Below, piece by piece: positions 59,447-64,000 of a stretch of 64,000 nucleotides of DNA; the first letter of the stretch is position 1; each line of letters begins with the position of its first letter. Both the position numbers and the translations under genes were made by a program. Source of the DNA: Diphasiastrum complanatum (lineage: Eukaryota; Streptophyta; Lycopodiopsida; Lycopodiales; Lycopodiaceae); the NCBI GenBank assembly GCA_029204225.1, contig CM055092.1, positions 74,252,857 to 74,316,856 on the forward strand, given 5' to 3'. Below the pieces are notes generated by a model that ran no database searches, had not been told where the DNA came from, and saw nothing but the letters and a program-made list of their open reading frames with translations.

Positions 59447-60180
59447 ATGCTTCTTGTTGTTTATAGTTTGGTATTATCAATGGAAATAGTTCTCAGAATT
59501 GCAAGTAATGGACTCTCTATCTTATTTTGCAGTGAGTACTGGAGTTTAAACTTAATCTCTATTAAGAGATCTATAGATAATGTGATTAGAGTATTTTGTG
59601 TAAAGATGAACTCGGCTCGCAATACGCATAAGGATGATGATTTGATCTTGCCATATGTATGTAGATATATTTCAATAGATGTTGGCCAAATAACTGAATG
59701 GCAGATCGTCAGTCTGGAAGTAAATCATCTCTTTCTTAACATCATTTTGAAATCAGCATTCTAATGTATTTGTTTCATTCTAATTCATTTTGTCTCTTAC
59801 TTGATGTCTTGTGTGCTAAATTTTTTGCAGTCACCCCAGCAAAATGATTCATTCAGCTATGGGTGGTACACTTTGTATTATGCAAAGTTATTTTTTGAGT
59901 GGTTCATCCTTCAACAGGATGTTGATATTTCAAACGTAATTTATTCGGTTTATTCTTGGTTTTGAAATCGTGACTAGTTTTTCTATTCTATAAAAAATTT
60001 TAACCGTAATTAATATGTGAATATTCTATCTTGTGGTTTATACTTTCTAAATACACATCAAGTCAGGTGTACAGATTTAGGCAAGAAATTATCCTGAGCA
60101 TACTGGCGAGGGCAAGGCTTCAGCCACCCATTGTTGATGATGGTGCTAAGAATGATGTTATTATACTAAATAAAGATTAG
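59447..60180 (+). pseudogene. Ulp1/SENP-like peptidase C-terminal half, catalytic residues replaced
   Basis: Exons 59447(or earlier)-59719, 59831-59935 and 60067-60180 have GT-AG borders and all join in phase 0. The first encodes LFCSEYWSLNLISIKRS and ends EWQIVSLE. The second encodes SPQQNDSFSYGWYTLYYAKL, then FFEWF. The third encodes VYRFRQEIILSILARARLQP and a stop. In active Ulp1/SENP proteases the first segment is H-W-x-L and the second is Q-x-N-x-x-D-C-G; here they are Y-W-S-L and F-S-Y-G, so both the catalytic His and Cys are Tyr. A single base change each (CAY to TAY, TGY to TAY) would explain it. The upstream half is at 54800-55335. Confidence 0.6.
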
Positions 60181-60545
60181 AAAAATATAGATAACACAAA
60201 ACATATATAGATTGCATATGTATGGAATTGATAGAAAAATATACATTGATATATCAAATGCTATTCCATTTTATGAATTTGGGAGCCCAAAATACATGTA
60301 CTGATGCCCAACTTGGGCGTTCATTTATTGAATGAAAGAGTTTATACACATATTTTTACTGAAATTTATTTGAAGCTATTGCCCACAATGGTGATTGTTG
60401 TGGGTAGATCTTTGCAGCATGTTAATAGCTCCTGTCTTTTTTGCAACTATGACATGACAAATATTAGTGAATGTTCAATTGCATATTATGTCATTTTCCA
60501 TTATTTTGTACTATTTTGAAATGGCAATAAACATAGAGTACTTAC

Positions 60546-61853
60546 AAGTCTTCCGTTGATGATAAATCTGAAATAAGTTGGTAGATTGGTTTGTAATAGC
60601 ATGAGCTCTGTTCTAATAAAATCAAGCGTCCATCGCTCTTCCACCTCAACCATAGTCAAATATTCTTCATTGTAGATAATGCTTATCTTCATTCGTTTTG
60701 TGTGACCATTTAGTTTGAAGTCGTGATCCAGTGGTAGCCATGTACCTTCAAATTTTCTTGTATCTCTGATAGCTAAATGCGAGACTGAACATTTGTTTTT
60801 CGATATGATAACGAAAGATCATTGATGACTTTTTAATCCTGCATTATATATCATTATTTGTTTTACTATCCCAACATTGATCTATGAGCTCTAACAAAGT
60901 CTCACCTGATAAATCCTTGCAAACAAATAAAGTTGGTGTCCTTTGAACACTAGCACTTGAGAAAAAATCAACAAATATATGCAATGAGATAAACCAACTT
61001 AGCTGAACATTTTTCAAACCCATACTTATCTTCATAGCATTTCTAACATCAATGAGTAGCTTGCATTTGAAGGATTCAGAAACAATATTGTCAGGAGTAG
61101 GCCACTTATCACTCTAAAAACAAGGCAATGGAATTGCTTCGAACTTGCCAAAACCTCCATCTGTTTTTGTGGCATATATGAAGATTCATAAAAATATATA
61201 CCATTATCTGCAAGTTCCTTTGGACTTCTTCCTCTATATTGCAGCTTTCCAACATCAGAGTGAATCACATCCAATATTCCCGCAAGTGATTGTGCTGGCT
61301 CTCATTCACTTATGCATGATGGATATAAATCTAAAAGGAAAAAAATATTGAATAATTTAAATTGTAATTTGAAGAGCATCAATCAAAAAACACCTATGAT
61401 TGCAATAGAGTGCATACGTTTCGTATACTTACAGTTACATTTCCGGTGATCATGAGGATTGATATTTTGTACTATTTATGAATGCACATATACATGGTGT
61501 ACTAAAACTTCTGATATTGAGTGACCTCCGAGAATAGTCTTAAACTCCAGAATTTTTGCTTTCCAATAATATTTGTATATCATTTTTGCCCTTTTCTTCT
61601 GTCGAAAATTGTCTTTTGATGATGGATGCCACAACACCCATGAATTCTTCATATATTTTGTTGGCTTCCAGTTATCAGCGTCATCTTTCTCATTGTAAAG
61701 AATCTCAGACTCAACTGTAGATCTTGGTCTCCTTGCCATTGCTATTTTCAAAGCTTGGGTGCCAAAAATCTCTCTGATATGATACTTAATTTCAATTTTT
61801 CGTATCACATTTAATCTAATGTGAATGCCACAGTAGTCACAGTTACTGTGCAT
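60546..61853 (-). CDS. Multi-exon gene, unknown, with ubiquitin-like segment
   Basis: Minus-strand exons: about 61853-61519 (MARRPRSTVESEILYNEKDD, NWKPTKYMKNSWVLWHP), about 61290-61155 (DVIHSDVGKLQYRGRSPKEL, ending QME), 61113-60906 (SDKWPTPDNIVSESFKCKLL, VQLSWFISLHIFVDFF, ending KDLS) and 60784-60546 (SHLAIRDTRKFEGTWLPLDH). The last also holds MKISIIYNEEYLTMVEVEER and LPTYFRFIINGRL. The 60906/60784 junction has matching phase (one base plus two) and a GTGAGA donor; 61155/61113 joins in phase 0; the last exon ends at a perfect GTAAG donor. The final block resembles a beta-grasp, ubiquitin-like fold. No family recognised. The 3' exons are not found before the convergent Ulp1-like gene ends at 60180. 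Confidence 0.5.
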
Positions 61854-62067
61854 ACTATACGTTCATGTTGCCCGGACATGAATCTCAAAGTTTTCTATAA
61901 TGTATTTTTATTTATCAATTTATTTGAGCTACGTTACGTAGATTTCAAATTTGTGCATTTTGATTGGGCCAAGTGACGGTTGAAACTAGAGAAAAAAAAA
62001 TAGAGGAGAGTTCCAAGTAGCGAGAGGTTTGGGAGGCCCGAGCACTTTCCCCAAACTATTCGATTTC

Positions 62068-62171
<104 letters not shown>

Positions 62172-62230
62172 CTAGGTTGAGAAAGGCTTTGGGGGCTTGA
62201 GCACCTTCCCAAAGCTATTTAGTCCCAACC

Positions 62231-62231
<1 letters not shown>

Positions 62232-62326
<95 letters not shown>
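62232..62326. repeat. (AG)n tract 2 of the hairpin array
   Basis: About 95 bp of AG between modules B and C. Confidence 0.95.
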
Positions 62327-62329
<3 letters not shown>

Positions 62330-62390
62330 CCTTGGTTAAGAAAGGTTTGGGAGGCTCGAGCACCTTTCCCAAACTATTCGGTCGCAACCA

Positions 62391-62393
<3 letters not shown>

Positions 62394-62470
<77 letters not shown>
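62394..62470. repeat. (AG)n tract 3 of the hairpin array
   Basis: About 77 bp of AG. It is followed on the plus strand by TTTTATCAAGAATAGAGATG; on the minus strand this reads ...TTGATAAAAC(CT)n, reminiscent of the LINE 3' ends at 2636 and 4319. Confidence 0.95.
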
Positions 62471-62474
<4 letters not shown>

Positions 62475-62714
62475 ATCAAGAATAGAGATGATGCTTTACA
62501 TGGAAAGTGGTCTCTTTATATAGTTGAGAGAGGAGACCATCTTGGCTCTCATTGGCCCTTTCTAATTGGCTAGAATCCTAATCTTAGCCATTCTAACTAA
62601 AATGATTGCAATCTAATGCTTCAATAAGAAGAGGACCAAACTCACATAATTCATCCCCTTTGTAATTCATCACTAAAAATTCTTTGCATTGATTGCGAAA
62701 AAAACTCTGATAGT

Positions 62715-63741
62715 ACCTGTCGGACTTCCTCGCTTGTCAATTTCTTGACTTCCTCAACTGTCAGCGGCTTGCATCTCTGTCTTCTGTGATGGTTTTACTT
62801 GTTTTCTCGAGGGTATCTTTGCGTACTTTGAGACTTTTGTCACACGGTCTTCTTCCTCACTCGTTTCATAACCCGGTGGCACTAGGATTTTTCTTTTATA
62901 GTGCGTTCTTTCGAGAGGTGGAGGAGTCACCACAGGTGCATGTCGGTCTACATAGGCCAAATGCCTCCTTACTAATCGTCGATTGCGCCACGGACAATCT
63001 CATCCTGGATAGTTAACTCTGCATTGTGAACACGAGGGATCAAATGTTGATGTGGACATTCAGCATTGTGGTGTTTTCCTCCGCATCCATAGCACCTAAT
63101 TGAGTGCAGTATGCCATCGTCTCTAAGTTGATTGGCATACACCGATAACATATGCCCCTTGGGACTTTCCAAAAAGTAGATCGGCAGGCTGTTATGGTCC
63201 TCCATTGAGTTTGGTGACATGCAAGATATATGACCAATACTTCCACCTTGCCATTGGTTGTAGAAGAAACTCATGATGTTGATGGATCAATCTGACATCC
63301 ATCCTTCGGATGAGCTCCTTGTCGGCTTGATTATGCTTCTGACCGTTGTTGGTCTTTTGTTGCACTCAATCTGCTTGACTTTGCTGCACTTAGTTTGCTT
63401 GCATAGGGTTCCATTCTTGCTGGATCATTGCTCGTTGTTGACTCTTGTTCCTTTCATTTCCCATCTGATGATTCATCAAAGCAATAGGGAAAATCCATCA
63501 TCTTGTGTGAGAGTCCCATCATGGCAGCATCCTTACAAAGTTGTGAAAGTGACGCATAGAATGCTAATTCTGCCATACTAGATATGATCTTTTTGGACAG
63601 TCCAGCATAGTATTTTGCCATGATTATCTGTTTAGGAATCGGACAATCCTTTACTAGATGGAAGATCCGATAGGTGTAGTCTCGGATGGCTTCATCAGGG
63701 GACTTTTTTAGTTTAGATAATCTTGCAATGGCGATCTCCAT
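62715..63741 (-). pseudogene. Retrotransposon Gag with CCHC knuckle, frameshifted
   Basis: Minus frame 63454-63741 begins MEIAIARLSKLKKSPDEAIR then DYTYRIFHLVKDCPIPKQ and YYAGLSKKIISS, a Gypsy-type gag core (L.KLKK.PDE.I.DYT.RF..L...CP). Frame 62972-63274 has HSIRCYGCGGKHHNAECPHQ, a CCHC knuckle. Frames at 62754-62960 and about 62715 continue with a basic region and LTVEEVKKLTSEEVRQVLSE to a stop. At least two frame changes. No protease follows within the window. Confidence 0.75.
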
Positions 63742-64000
63742 AGCTTAGCACTAGAATGTCGCAAAGTAGCTGGATGGTGGATTGCTTCAAGGTCCGCACA
63801 ATAATGTTGATGTTCCGACTCTATTTTATTTTTTTTTATAAGTAGAAGAAGAAAAGAAAAGAATCAATAAAAGATGGATCAGTATGGATGAGAATAAAAA
63901 TAGAAATAGAAATGGATTTATCTAACAAAGATAGACATAGAAGATGGAATAGAGATGGAACAAAAGAGTGATAGATGGATGGTGGCTGTGATATGGAGGT
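63742..64000. other. Non-coding end of the window
   Basis: Purine-rich on the plus strand with short repeated GATGGA and AATAGAAATAGA words; probably the leader of the gag at 63741. Confidence 0.4.

Noticed and set aside
59505-59532. A 28-bp GT-AG intron inside the Ulp1-like exon
   Set aside because: The GT...TTTTGCAG pair looks like splice sites, but 28 bp is too short for a plant intron and the frame is open through it.

Overview
The window reads as nuclear DNA of a land plant. It is AT-rich and repeat-dominated, with very long (AG)n/(CT)n microsatellites, Ty1/Copia and Ty3/Gypsy retrotransposons primed by initiator tRNA-Met type sites, a LINE, hAT transposase remnants, and one spliced gene for a plant-specific OBERON-type PHD protein. 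A non-seed vascular plant such as a fern is plausible, but nothing in the sequence proves it. Almost every coding stretch here is a decayed mobile element, so intact single-exon genes should not be expected.

Layout: 1-2.5 kb has no recognisable gene. 2.6-5.5 kb holds two head-to-tail pieces of one LINE family on the minus strand, separated and bordered by three (CT)n tracts. 6.8-10.9 kb is a Gypsy-like element with two 528/527-bp LTRs that codes only for Gag and part of a protease. 10.9-12.5 kb contains two hAT transposase pieces in opposite orientation. 14.4-16.6 kb is the clearest host gene, an OBERON-like PHD protein whose first exon carries a one-base frameshift. 17-30 kb is mostly non-coding, with a tRNA-like tandem repeat, a 77-bp triple repeat, LTR relics, a Copia gag relic and an 825-bp inverted-repeat element.

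30.4-31.5 kb is a miniature LTR element. 31.6-39.3 kb is a nest of Copia elements: a minus-strand Copia pol is interrupted by one solo LTR, and also by a 13-bp-TIR element that itself contains a second solo LTR of the same family in opposite orientation. 40-45.2 kb has minus-strand gag-like, Copia and Gypsy remnants. 49.5-54.2 kb has Gypsy gag-protease remnants.

54.2-61.9 kb is the most unusual part. A histone-H3-like C-terminal fragment, a Lys/Pro-rich linker and the apparent start of a Ulp1/SENP peptidase domain lie just before a 4.07-kb Gypsy insertion (55342-59409). The rest of the Ulp1 domain continues after it in exons whose phases fit, but with the catalytic His and Cys replaced. Facing it on the minus strand is a multi-exon unknown gene with a ubiquitin-like segment. 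62.0-62.5 kb holds three (AG)n-separated hairpin modules whose stems differ by paired changes. 62.7-63.8 kb is a retrotransposon gag relic.

All coordinates, splice sites and alignments were made by eye. Family names come from motif recognition; no database search was run.
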